From Myroides sp. WP-1 (GTDB lineage: Bacteria; Bacteroidota; Bacteroidia; Flavobacteriales; Flavobacteriaceae), in contig NZ_JACHTC010000009.1 in assembly GCF_014145635.1 (NCBI RefSeq), positions 1 to 64,000 of the forward strand: a stretch of DNA of 64,000 bases, given 5' to 3'. The notes under the pieces are model-generated. The model was given only the letters and a program-made list of their open reading frames with translations, was not told the origin of the DNA and searched no databases. Positions 48,123-56,368 of the stretch are shown here, in pieces. The first letter of the stretch is position 1; every line of letters starts with the position of its first letter. The position numbers were made by a program, and so were the translations under genes.

Positions 48123-49523
48123 TTACCCCAACCAAAAAAAGTAAGCGACAGTTGCGATAATAACCGCACAGAAAATATTCAGGATAAACCCCGCTTTCAT
48201 CATTTCCTTTTGTTGAATATCACCTGTACCGAATACGATGGCATTGGGAGGAGTGGCTACAGGAAGCATAAACGCACAAGAAGCACCGAGTCCGATAATC
48301 ATCGATAGTCCGAGGGGATGCATGCCTAATTCCTGTGAAATCGAAAAGAAAATGGGAACCAACAACGCTGCACTAGCTGTGTTGGAGGTGAATTCTGTCA
48401 AAAAGACAATAAAAAAAGCAACAATTAAGCTAATGATAAAGAAAGAGCTACCGTGAATAATAGAAACTAACACATCCGCCATAACCTTACTTGCTCCCGA
48501 GTCTCTGAGTACCATACTCAGCGTTAATCCCCCACCAAACAAAAGTAAAACACCCCAATCGACATTGTGTTGTAGTTCTTTCCATCGAGAAACCTGACTT
48601 ACACAAATGAGAATAAATGCACCTAAAGCAATGAAGGTATCAAAGTTTTTAAAAGAGCCTTCAAAACCAACTAAAGCTGCAAATAGCGGATTGATTTGAT
48701 TGCTCAAAATCCAGCAAATGGCCGTTAATAAGAAAATCCCTAGGGTAATCCAGCGATCCGTATTCATGGGAATGGATTCCATTTGGTGTTCAAACTTCAG
48801 GTTGAGTTTAGGTTTAAAGACAAAGTAAATCACTACAATCATTAAAGGAAGGAGGATAATTACCATTGGGAATCCCATTTTGAGCCATTCCGCAAAAGAT
48901 AGGTTGAGTTGAGAAGCGACGATCGCATTGGGAGGGCTCCCTACAATGGTTCCCATTCCGCCAATACTCGCACTATAAGCGATACCCAATAGAGCAAAAA
49001 CATAGGTGTTGCGGTGTTTGGTTTTATCCAATTGACTTAATATACCCGTTACCAGCGGGAGCATCATGGCTACAGTTGCCGTATTGCTGATCCACATAGA
49101 CAATACAGCTGTAGCGAGAAACAAGTAAAAAATAGCATGCGATAACCGACCTTTTGCCAAGTACATAATCTTACTAGCGATGATTAAGTCTAGTTTTTGT
49201 ACATGTAACGCTCCAGCCAAAACAAAACCACCTAAAAAAAGAAAGATATTCGGGTCTGCAAAAGAGACAAGTGCTGGTTGAACATCCGTTAGACCCAATC
49301 CGATGGCGAGTACAGGAACAAAAACTGCGGTGGTTGTTACGTGTAGCGCTTCGGTTAACCATAAAACAGCAACAAAAGCCAATAGAGCGAGCCCTTTGTT
49401 TACTTGCGGTTCATAGGGTAAAAAGTGAATCAAAGCAAATAGCATCAATACGTTTAATCCGATGATGATATAGTTTCGTTTGGACTTATGTCTAAGGCTT
49501 TCTGGTTCGTAATCGAGTTGCAT
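48123..49523 (-). CDS. SLC13/DASS family anion:sodium symporter
   Basis: 466-residue inner-membrane transporter with about 11-12 helices. The two hallmark Ser-Asn-Thr motifs, each within a re-entrant hairpin, are at 146-148 (WISNTATVAMMLP) and 380-382 (FTSNTASAALLVP). PPNAI pairs occur after each (GSPPNAIVAS; ATPPNAIVFG). These place it with VcINDY-like Na+:dicarboxylate or sulfate transporters. The substrate is likely a C4-dicarboxylate; a tricarboxylate or sulfate is the alternative. It is a single gene. Confidence 0.92.
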   Translation of the reverse strand: MQLDYEPESLRHKSKRNYIIIGLNVLMLFALIHFLPYEPQVNKGLALLAFVAVLWLTEALHVTTTAVFVPVLAIGLGLTDVQPALVSFADPNIFLFLGGFVLAGALHVQKLDLIIASKIMYLAKGRLSHAIFYLFLATAVLSMWISNTATVAMMLPLVTGILSQLDKTKHRNTYVFALLGIAYSASIGGMGTIVGSPPNAIVASQLNLSFAEWLKMGFPMVIILLPLMIVVIYFVFKPKLNLKFEHQMESIPMNTDRWITLGIFLLTAICWILSNQINPLFAALVGFEGSFKNFDTFIALGAFILICVSQVSRWKELQHNVDWGVLLLFGGGLTLSMVLRDSGASKVMADVLVSIIHGSSFFIISLIVAFFIVFLTEFTSNTASAALLVPIFFSISQELGMHPLGLSMIIGLGASCAFMLPVATPPNAIVFGTGDIQQKEMMKAGFILNIFCAVIIATVAYFFWLG

Positions 49524-49648
49524 GTAACAGTTGGTATTAGAAATAGATAATAGATAGGGGAAAATACAAAAAAATAAAGTAGATAGGATGTAAAAAGACG
49601 TAGAAGATTAGAAGAAAATCTATTGATTTTGTGAAGTTTTCAACTAAA

Positions 49649-49679
49649 AAAAGGGAAGTATCCGCGATACTTCCCTTTT
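49649..49679 (-). terminator. Terminator of the superoxide dismutase gene
   Basis: AAAAGGGAAGTATC (49649-49662) pairs perfectly with GATACTTCCCTTTT (49666-49679). On the minus strand it runs into a T tract. Confidence 0.85.
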
Positions 49680-49707
49680 GATATCTAAAGAGCGAACTCT
49701 TTATGTC

Positions 49708-50313
49708 TTATTTTGCTGCTGCATATCTCTTCGCAACTTCAGCCCAGTTGATTACGCTGAAGAAAGCAGAAATATAGTCAGGGCGTCTGTTTTGGTAGTT
49801 TAAGTAGTAAGCATGTTCCCAAACGTCCATTCCTAAGATTGGAGTTCCACCACAAGCAACACCTGGCATAAGCGGGTTGTCTTGGTTTGGTGTACCACAT
49901 ACTTCTAATTTACCATTTTTAACGCATAACCATGCCCAACCTGAACCAAATTGAGTAGCACCTGCTTTTGCGAAAGCTTCTTTGAAGTTTGCAAATGAAC
50001 CAAAATCTTTAGCGATAGCATCTGCTAATTCTCCTGTAGGTTCTCCACCACCATTCGGGCTCATTACAGTCCAGAATAAGTTGTGGTTATAGAAACCTCC
50101 ACCGTTGTTGCGAACTGCACCATTAGCCATATCAAGGTTTGCTAAAATCTCCTCGATTGTTTTTCCTTCTAACGCAGTACCAGCAATAGCTGCATTTAAG
50201 TTAGTAGTATAAGCATTGTGGTGTTTCGTATGGTGGATTTCCATTGTACGTGCGTCAATATGTGGTTCTAATGCGTCATACGCATAAGGTAATTGTGGTA
50301 ATTCGAAAGCCAT
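49708..50313 (-). CDS. Superoxide dismutase, Fe/Mn family
   Basis: 201-residue cytoplasmic enzyme that converts superoxide to oxygen and peroxide. The four metal ligands are visible: His in [11 protein letters not shown] near residue 27, His in FYNHNLFW near 76, and Asp and His in [12 protein letters not shown] near 160-166. The active-site region is mixed. [12 protein letters not shown] and the Gln in GTPNQDNPL follow the Mn type, whereas [16 protein letters not shown] resembles the Fe type. Cambialistic behaviour, as reported in some Bacteroidota, is plausible. The promoter -7 is at 50350-50357. Confidence 0.95.
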   Translation of the reverse strand: MAFELPQLPYAYDALEPHIDARTMEIHHTKHHNAYTTNLNAAIAGTALEGKTIEEILANLDMANGAVRNNGGGFYNHNLFWTVMSPNGGGEPTGELADAIAKDFGSFANFKEAFAKAGATQFGSGWAWLCVKNGKLEVCGTPNQDNPLMPGVACGGTPILGMDVWEHAYYLNYQNRRPDYISAFFSVINWAEVAKRYAAAK

Positions 50314-50349
50314 AATTCGTATTATTTAAAGATTAGTGTTATTTTTATT

Positions 50350-50357
50350 CAAATTTA
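50350..50357 (-). promoter_or_regulatory. -7 element of the superoxide dismutase gene
   Basis: TAAATTTG on the minus strand, an exact TAnnTTTG match, about 37 bases before the ATG. Confidence 0.5.
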
Positions 50358-50416
50358 GGGATTTTCTATGGAATATAAAAAATCTTAAGGGTTAATAAAC
50401 GTTAAGGGATAATTCG

Positions 50417-53400
50417 ATGATTAAAGCGGAAAGAGCTTCATTTTCAGTATATAACGCTTCTGCGGGTTCAGGAAAAACACATACATTAGTAAAAGAATAT
50501 TTGAAAATCGTACTAGCCGATCGATCAGATGATGCGTATCGAAAAATTTTGGCGATTACCTTTACCAATAAAGCAGTGGCTGAGATGAAAAATCGAATTT
50601 TGTCTTGCCTATATGCTTTTGCGCAAAAAGAGACCGAAAAGAAGTTTCAACCGATGCTAGAGCAAATTGTGCAAGAAACGGGGTTGAAAGAGCATGTAGT
50701 GAAGGAGAAATCGGCGCGTATTATGAAGCATATTATTCACAATTATGCCTCCTTTGATATTTCGACGATTGACAAGTTTACGCATAAAGTGATTCGCTCT
50801 TTTGCCTTTGATTTGAATCTGCCCATGAGTTTTGAAGTATCTCTGGATTCGGATGAATTACTGCAAGAAGCCGTTGATTCTGTAATTGCTAAAGCAGGTA
50901 CCGATGAAGAGTTAACGAAAGTATTAATTGATTTCTCTATTGATAAAGCCGATAACGATAAGAGTTGGGATATTACTCGCGAATTGAAAGAAATGGGCGC
51001 TTTGTTGCTCAATGAAAACAATCGCGATGAAATTGCTCTTTTTGATCAGAAATCGCTGCGTGATTTTGTGTCTACCCGTGATTATTTGCGCAAAAAAATA
51101 GAAGAGCTAACCAAAGAAACGCAAGAAAAAGGGAAAGCAATTTGGGATTTGTTGATTGGTAAAGGGGTGGATATGAAATCCTTCTCTCGAGGAACGTTTC
51201 CCAATCACCTCTTGGCTATTATTAACGATACAGATAAGAGTACTCAACGCAAATACGTTGAATTTGACGAAGTAGCTATACTCAAAGCCGCCAAAGATCG
51301 CGATACGATTGAGGCACTTTTACCAGAGGTTTTGCAACAATTAGCAACTATTTATCAACTATTTGCCAAGCGCTTGTTTTATCAAGCGTTTTTAAAAAAT
51401 ATTACACCGCTATCTCTCTTGAATATTTTAGGCATTGAAATGCAACATATTCAAGAAGAAAAAAATATGCTATCTATTAGCCAGTTTAATGCAATTATCC
51501 ATAATGAAATTCAGCATCAACCTGCTCCTTTTATCTATGAGCGATTAGGAGAACGATACCGTCATTTCTTTATTGACGAGTTTCAAGATACTTCTGTTAT
51601 GCAGTGGGATAACCTTGTACCATTGATTGACAATGCACTGGCGGGAGAAGATTTTGGTGTGAAAGGAACTTTAATGTTGGTAGGAGATCCCAAACAATCT
51701 ATTTATCGTTGGCGCGGAGGAAAAGCAGAACAGTTTATCGCACTGAGTAAAACGGATAATCCCTTTTCTAATCCAGATAAAGAAGTTGTAGTCTTAGGTA
51801 AAAACTACAGAAGCTATGCTGAGGTAATTCACTTCAACAATAGCTTTTTTAAAGGGATTTCAAGCTTTTTTACACAGGAAGATTACAAGCATATTTACGA
51901 AAACCAAAGTCACCAAGAAATAAACAGCAAAGAAGGAGGATATGTTAATTTGCAATTTTTGGATGAAAGTTTATTGGATAAAGAAAATGAAGTTGACAAG
52001 GAGCGAGTGTATCTCGAAGCGACGCTAAACGTAATTGAAACAGGTTTGGCGCAGGGATTTTCCTATAGCGATATGGTGGTTTTAACGCGTAAACGCGCCC
52101 ATGGAATCGCGTTAGCTAATTATTTAACGGAACAAGAAATACCCATTTTGTCTTCGGATTCACTCTTGATTAGTCACGCAACAGAAGTTCGGCTGATTAT
52201 GGATGTGTTGCGCTATATTCGAAATAAGGAAGACAAAGAATCGAAAACACTGCTGTTGTACTATATCGCCAATAAACGTAAACAGGAAGCTGTACATGAT
52301 TTTATTGAAGAGGGATTGAGTTATACGTCAGATGCGGCATTAGAGCAGTGGTTAGCAACAAAAGATATTTGCATTTCATTTGACCAATGCAGAAAAAAAT
52401 CGCTGTACGAAGCAGTTGAAATTATTGTTCGAGCTTTCTTTCCCACACAAGCGACAAGTTCATACGTCTTGTACTTTATGGATATCGTTTTAGAGCGCAC
52501 GATAAAAAATCAATATGGGATAGGTGATTTCATTTTGTATTGGGAAGACAACAACCACAAGTTTAGTATTCCAACGCCAGAAGGTAAAAATGCCGTTCAG
52601 CTGATGACCATTCACAAATCTAAAGGATTAGAGTTTCCTGTGGTTATTTTTCCCTTTGCGGAAGAAGATTATGATCGTTCGAATCGCGATAAATTATGGG
52701 TAGAGTTTGATGAGCTAGATGTGGGAATTGAATTGCCTAAGGCTTTGGTAGATGGAAAGAAAGAAGTGAAAGAGTATGGAGCGCTTGCAGAAGAACTGTA
52801 TGCACAGAAAGAACAGGAAGAATTGCTAGACAATATCAATGTGCTCTATGTTGCTTTGACTAGAGCAGAAGAACAGTTGCATATCATTACAACAAGAGAT
52901 CTGAAAACAGATGGAGAATATAAAAATAATATGTCCCGTTTTTTTATTCACTATTTACGTCAACAAGGAATTTATCAGGACGATCAACAAGTGTATGAGT
53001 TTGGTAGTCCTCAGCGTTTGTCAATAGCTAGTGAATCTACTGTAGATCAGAACAAGTTGATCCGAAGTGTGGAGCAGCTTTTTGATTTTAACGCGATTAA
53101 AATAGCAGAACGGGAGGCATTGATGTGGGATACACAAGTAGGAGAAGCTATTGCCTATGGAAATATTACCCATAAGATTATGTCATTTATTCAAACGTAT
53201 TCCGATGTAGATGCAGCGATAGAACGGGCATTAGAAGAAGGGTTGATTGTGGAGAGCGAGAAGGATAACTTTAAGGGAGCGATACAACAAATTATTTCTC
53301 ACCCAGATTTGCGAGATTTCTTTACGGATGGTGTCGTATACAATGAGCGTATGATTATTGGTAAAACGCAGCACAATCTAATTCCCGATCGCGTGGTTAT

Positions 53401-53569
53401 CAAAGGTCAAAAAGCGTATTTGCTAGATTATAAAACGGGGAAGCCAGAGGATAAATATGTCAAACAATTAGCAAAATATGAAGATTCACTTGTAGCCATG
53501 GGATATGAAGTGGTTAAAAAAGTTATTTTATACATGGGAGTGGATGATTTAAATATAATACATTTGTAA
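50417..53569 (+). CDS. UvrD-like helicase-nuclease (AddA/RecB type)
   Basis: 1050-residue double-strand-break repair helicase-nuclease. Walker A is ASAGSGKT (14-21). Motif Ia is AITFTNKAVAEMKNRI. Motif II is FIDEFQDTS near residue 386. Motif III is LVGDPKQSIYRWRGG near 420. Motif V is LMTIHKSKGLEFPVV near 730, and motif VI is LYVALTRAEEQL near 810. A C-terminal PD-(D/E)XK nuclease has LLDYKTGK near residue 1003. This is the AddA/RecB organisation. The likely partner is the AddB-like gene at 56.4 kb, although kbl and ompA lie between. It would process broken ends for RecA loading. Confidence 0.9.
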   Translation: MIKAERASFSVYNASAGSGKTHTLVKEYLKIVLADRSDDAYRKILAITFTNKAVAEMKNRILSCLYAFAQKETEKKFQPMLEQIVQETGLKEHVVKEKSARIMKHIIHNYASFDISTIDKFTHKVIRSFAFDLNLPMSFEVSLDSDELLQEAVDSVIAKAGTDEELTKVLIDFSIDKADNDKSWDITRELKEMGALLLNENNRDEIALFDQKSLRDFVSTRDYLRKKIEELTKETQEKGKAIWDLLIGKGVDMKSFSRGTFPNHLLAIINDTDKSTQRKYVEFDEVAILKAAKDRDTIEALLPEVLQQLATIYQLFAKRLFYQAFLKNITPLSLLNILGIEMQHIQEEKNMLSISQFNAIIHNEIQHQPAPFIYERLGERYRHFFIDEFQDTSVMQWDNLVPLIDNALAGEDFGVKGTLMLVGDPKQSIYRWRGGKAEQFIALSKTDNPFSNPDKEVVVLGKNYRSYAEVIHFNNSFFKGISSFFTQEDYKHIYENQSHQEINSKEGGYVNLQFLDESLLDKENEVDKERVYLEATLNVIETGLAQGFSYSDMVVLTRKRAHGIALANYLTEQEIPILSSDSLLISHATEVRLIMDVLRYIRNKEDKESKTLLLYYIANKRKQEAVHDFIEEGLSYTSDAALEQWLATKDICISFDQCRKKSLYEAVEIIVRAFFPTQATSSYVLYFMDIVLERTIKNQYGIGDFILYWEDNNHKFSIPTPEGKNAVQLMTIHKSKGLEFPVVIFPFAEEDYDRSNRDKLWVEFDELDVGIELPKALVDGKKEVKEYGALAEELYAQKEQEELLDNINVLYVALTRAEEQLHIITTRDLKTDGEYKNNMSRFFIHYLRQQGIYQDDQQVYEFGSPQRLSIASESTVDQNKLIRSVEQLFDFNAIKIAEREALMWDTQVGEAIAYGNITHKIMSFIQTYSDVDAAIERALEEGLIVESEKDNFKGAIQQIISHPDLRDFFTDGVVYNERMIIGKTQHNLIPDRVVIKGQKAYLLDYKTGKPEDKYVKQLAKYEDSLVAMGYEVVKKVILYMGVDDLNIIHL

Positions 53570-53601
53570 AAGAGTATAGTTAACGCTTAAAAAGAGTAAG
53601 T

Positions 53602-54795
53602 ATGTACGGAAAAATTAAAGACCATTTACAACAAGAGTTGAAGTCGATTGAAGACAATGGTTTATTTAAAAAAGAGAGAATTATTACTTCGCCACAAGGA
53701 GCAGAGATTACAGTTTCTACAGGAGAAAAAGTATTGAATTTTTGTGCGAATAACTATTTAGGATTATCCTCACATCCAGAAGTGATACAAGCGGCAAAAG
53801 ACGCTTTGGATACTCATGGTTTTGGAATGTCGTCTGTGCGTTTCATTTGTGGGACACAGGATATTCACAAGCAATTAGAAGCTACAATTGCAGATTTTTA
53901 CGGTACAGAAGACACTATTTTGTACGCAGCAGCTTTTGATGCGAATGGAGGAGTTTTTGAACCTTTATTAGGTGCTGAAGATGCAATTATTTCAGACAGT
54001 TTAAATCACGCCTCTATTATTGATGGTGTTCGTTTGTGTAAAGCTGCTCGTTACCGTTATGAAAATAATGATATGGCTGATTTAGAACAACAGCTGATAA
54101 AAGCTAATGAGGCAGGACACCGTTTCAAGATTATCGTTACAGACGGAGTATTTTCTATGGACGGATTAGTTGCACCATTAGACAAAATTTGTGACTTAGC
54201 TGATAAATATGATGCTTTGGTGATGGTAGACGAGTGTCATGCAGCTGGATTTATCGGAGCAACAGGAAAAGGAACGATGGAAGCGAAAAACGTAATGGGA
54301 CGTGTAGATATTATTACAGGTACATTAGGAAAAGCTTTAGGAGGTGCTATGGGAGGATATACAACAGGTAAAAAAGAGATTATTGAGTTGTTAAGACAAC
54401 GTTCACGTCCTTACTTGTTCTCCAACTCATTAGCTCCAATGATTGTTGGTGCTTCGTTGAAAGTGTTCGAATTGTTGAAAAAAGACACTAAATTACGCGA
54501 TCAACTAGAGTGGAATACCAATTATTTCAAAGAAGGAATGAAAAAAGCAGGGTTTGATATCGTTGATGGAGACTCGGCAATTGTACCTGTGATGTTGTAT
54601 GATGCGAAGTTGTCACAAGAGATGGCAGATCGCTTATTAACCAAGGGGGTTTACGTGATTGGATTCTTCTATCCTGTTGTGCCTCAAGGAAAAGCGAGAA
54701 TTCGCGTGCAGTTGTCTGCAGCGCATACACAAGCGCATTTGGATCATGCTATTCAAGCGTTTATTGAAGTGGGTAAGGAATTAAAAGTCATTTAA
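53602..54795 (+). CDS. kbl: Glycine C-acetyltransferase (2-amino-3-ketobutyrate CoA ligase)
   Basis: 397-residue PLP enzyme of the alpha-oxoamine synthase family, which splits 2-amino-3-oxobutyrate and CoA to glycine and acetyl-CoA in threonine breakdown. [17 protein letters not shown] near residue 48, [11 protein letters not shown] near 133 and [11 protein letters not shown] near 211 are conserved. The PLP lysine is in [13 protein letters not shown] near residue 244. KBL itself is favoured over BioF or SPT by the N-terminal [16 protein letters not shown] pattern and the length. No threonine dehydrogenase gene is adjacent. Confidence 0.93.
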   Translation: MYGKIKDHLQQELKSIEDNGLFKKERIITSPQGAEITVSTGEKVLNFCANNYLGLSSHPEVIQAAKDALDTHGFGMSSVRFICGTQDIHKQLEATIADFYGTEDTILYAAAFDANGGVFEPLLGAEDAIISDSLNHASIIDGVRLCKAARYRYENNDMADLEQQLIKANEAGHRFKIIVTDGVFSMDGLVAPLDKICDLADKYDALVMVDECHAAGFIGATGKGTMEAKNVMGRVDIITGTLGKALGGAMGGYTTGKKEIIELLRQRSRPYLFSNSLAPMIVGASLKVFELLKKDTKLRDQLEWNTNYFKEGMKKAGFDIVDGDSAIVPVMLYDAKLSQEMADRLLTKGVYVIGFFYPVVPQGKARIRVQLSAAHTQAHLDHAIQAFIEVGKELKVI

Positions 54796-54840
54796 TAATT
54801 AACTTTTTTTAGTAATTCACAATAATTGTTAAGAATAAAA

Positions 54841-54871
54841 TTTGTTAACTACACATATAATTGTATTTTTG
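54841..54871 (+). promoter_or_regulatory. Promoter of the OmpA-family gene
   Basis: TTTG (54841-54844), exactly 19 bases, TATTTTTG (54864-54871): a perfect Bacteroidota consensus promoter, as expected for an abundant porin-like protein. The leader is about 27 bases long. Confidence 0.75.
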
Positions 54872-54904
54872 TTTTAACATTACAATAAATAGAAAAATAA
54901 AGTT

Positions 54905-56296
54905 ATGAAACATCTCAACAAATTAATTGCAGCGGCAATTCTATGTGCGGGTCTTTCGACTCAAGCGCAAGATGCTGACCATCCGTGGGCTGTAACTATT
55001 GGTGCGAATGCTGTAAACACTAAAGTTAGTTCAGCTAAAGGGTTTTCACACAAAATGGGAGGTTATTTCCAAACAGCAGATTGGAATATTTTACCTTCAA
55101 TTTCTTACTTAAATGTATCAAGATACTTAGGTGATGGATTTTCATTAGGTGTTGTAGGATCAGTGAATAAAATTGATAAATTCATTTCTGAAGAGTCTGA
55201 AGGATACTTCAAGTACAACCCTGGGGATTTATCTTACTACGGAATTGATGCAGAAGTTAAGTATAGCTTCAAAGAAATTTTAAACTCAAAAGTTGTTGAT
55301 CCATTCGTGTTAGTGGGTGGAGGATACACTTTTATGGGTGATGCAAGTACAGGAACTGTTAATGGAGGTTTAGGGTTAAACTTTTGGTTTACTAAAAACA
55401 TCGCATTGACATTCCAATCTACGTACAAACATTCATTCGACGATACAAGAACTCCAGATGTTGACGTTGCATCACACATGCAACACTTCGTGGGTGTACG
55501 TTTCCAATTTGGTGGAAAAGACACTGACGGTGATGGAATCTTAGACAAATACGACGAATGTCCAGATGTACCAGGTTTACCAGAATTCAACGGATGTCCT
55601 GATACAGACGGAGATGGTATTCCAGATCATTTAGATGAGTGTCCAGATGTTCCTGGTTTAGCTGAATTCAACGGATGTCCTGATACAGACGGAGATGGTA
55701 TTCCAGATCATTTAGATGAGTGTCCAGATGTTCCTGGTTTAGCTGAATTCAACGGATGTCCTGATACAGACGGAGATGGTGTGCCAGATCATAAAGACGA
55801 ATGTCCAGAAGTTCCTGGTCCAAAAGAAAACAAAGGTTGTCCTTGGCCAGATAGAGATGGAGACGGAGTGCCTGATCATTTAGACAACTGTCCAGATGTT
55901 CCTGGTCCTGCTTCAAACAAAGGATGTCCTGAAATTAAAGAAGAACAAGTTAAACAACTTAACGACTACGGAAAAACAATCTTATTCCACACTGGTAAGT
56001 TTACATTCCAAGACGCTTCTTACACTGTGTTAGATAACATCGTGAAAATTATGAAAGAATTCCCAACTGCTAAATTCCACATTGCTGGATATACTGACAG
56101 TACAGGTTCTGACAAAGTAAACGTTCCATTATCTGACAACAGAGCAAATGCAGTTAAAGTTTATTTAATCGAGAAAGGTGTTGACGCGAACAGATTAACT
56201 TCTAAAGGTTATGGTTCTGAAAACCCAATCGCTTCTAACAAAACTGTTAAAGGACGTGAGTTAAACAGACGTGTTGAAATTCAATTACAAAAATAA
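54905..56296 (+). CDS. OmpA family outer-membrane protein with thrombospondin type 3 repeats
   Basis: 463-residue abundant outer-membrane protein. A signal peptide ends near residue 22 (STQAQ). An N-terminal 8-strand barrel covers about 23-200. Five Ca2+-binding TSP3 repeats of the type [19 protein letters not shown] follow at about 203-340. A C-terminal OmpA domain binds peptidoglycan at about 350-463, with [21 protein letters not shown] and the diaminopimelate-binding Asp/Arg in that block and in [10 protein letters not shown]. It ties the outer membrane to the cell wall. Repeats two and three are identical at DNA level. Confidence 0.95.
   Translation: MKHLNKLIAAAILCAGLSTQAQDADHPWAVTIGANAVNTKVSSAKGFSHKMGGYFQTADWNILPSISYLNVSRYLGDGFSLGVVGSVNKIDKFISEESEGYFKYNPGDLSYYGIDAEVKYSFKEILNSKVVDPFVLVGGGYTFMGDASTGTVNGGLGLNFWFTKNIALTFQSTYKHSFDDTRTPDVDVASHMQHFVGVRFQFGGKDTDGDGILDKYDECPDVPGLPEFNGCPDTDGDGIPDHLDECPDVPGLAEFNGCPDTDGDGIPDHLDECPDVPGLAEFNGCPDTDGDGVPDHKDECPEVPGPKENKGCPWPDRDGDGVPDHLDNCPDVPGPASNKGCPEIKEEQVKQLNDYGKTILFHTGKFTFQDASYTVLDNIVKIMKEFPTAKFHIAGYTDSTGSDKVNVPLSDNRANAVKVYLIEKGVDANRLTSKGYGSENPIASNKTVKGRELNRRVEIQLQK
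55601..55762 (+). repeat. Perfect 81-base tandem duplication in the TSP3 region
   Basis: The 81-base unit at 55601-55681 is repeated without change at 55682-55762. Each encodes one 27-residue TSP3 repeat. Neighbouring repeats differ, so this is a recent duplication inside the gene. Confidence 0.9.
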
Positions 56297-56320
56297 TTGA
56301 ACGAAATATTCACAAGATAG

Positions 56321-56354
56321 AAAAGGGCTTCGAGTATTCGAAGCCCTTTTTTTA
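56321..56354 (+). terminator. Terminator of the OmpA-family gene
   Basis: AAAAGGGCTTCGA (56321-56333) pairs perfectly with TCGAAGCCCTTTT (56338-56350), followed by a T run. The AddB-like ATG is 15 bases further on. Confidence 0.88.
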
Positions 56355-56368
56355 TTACCTTTAGTCAC

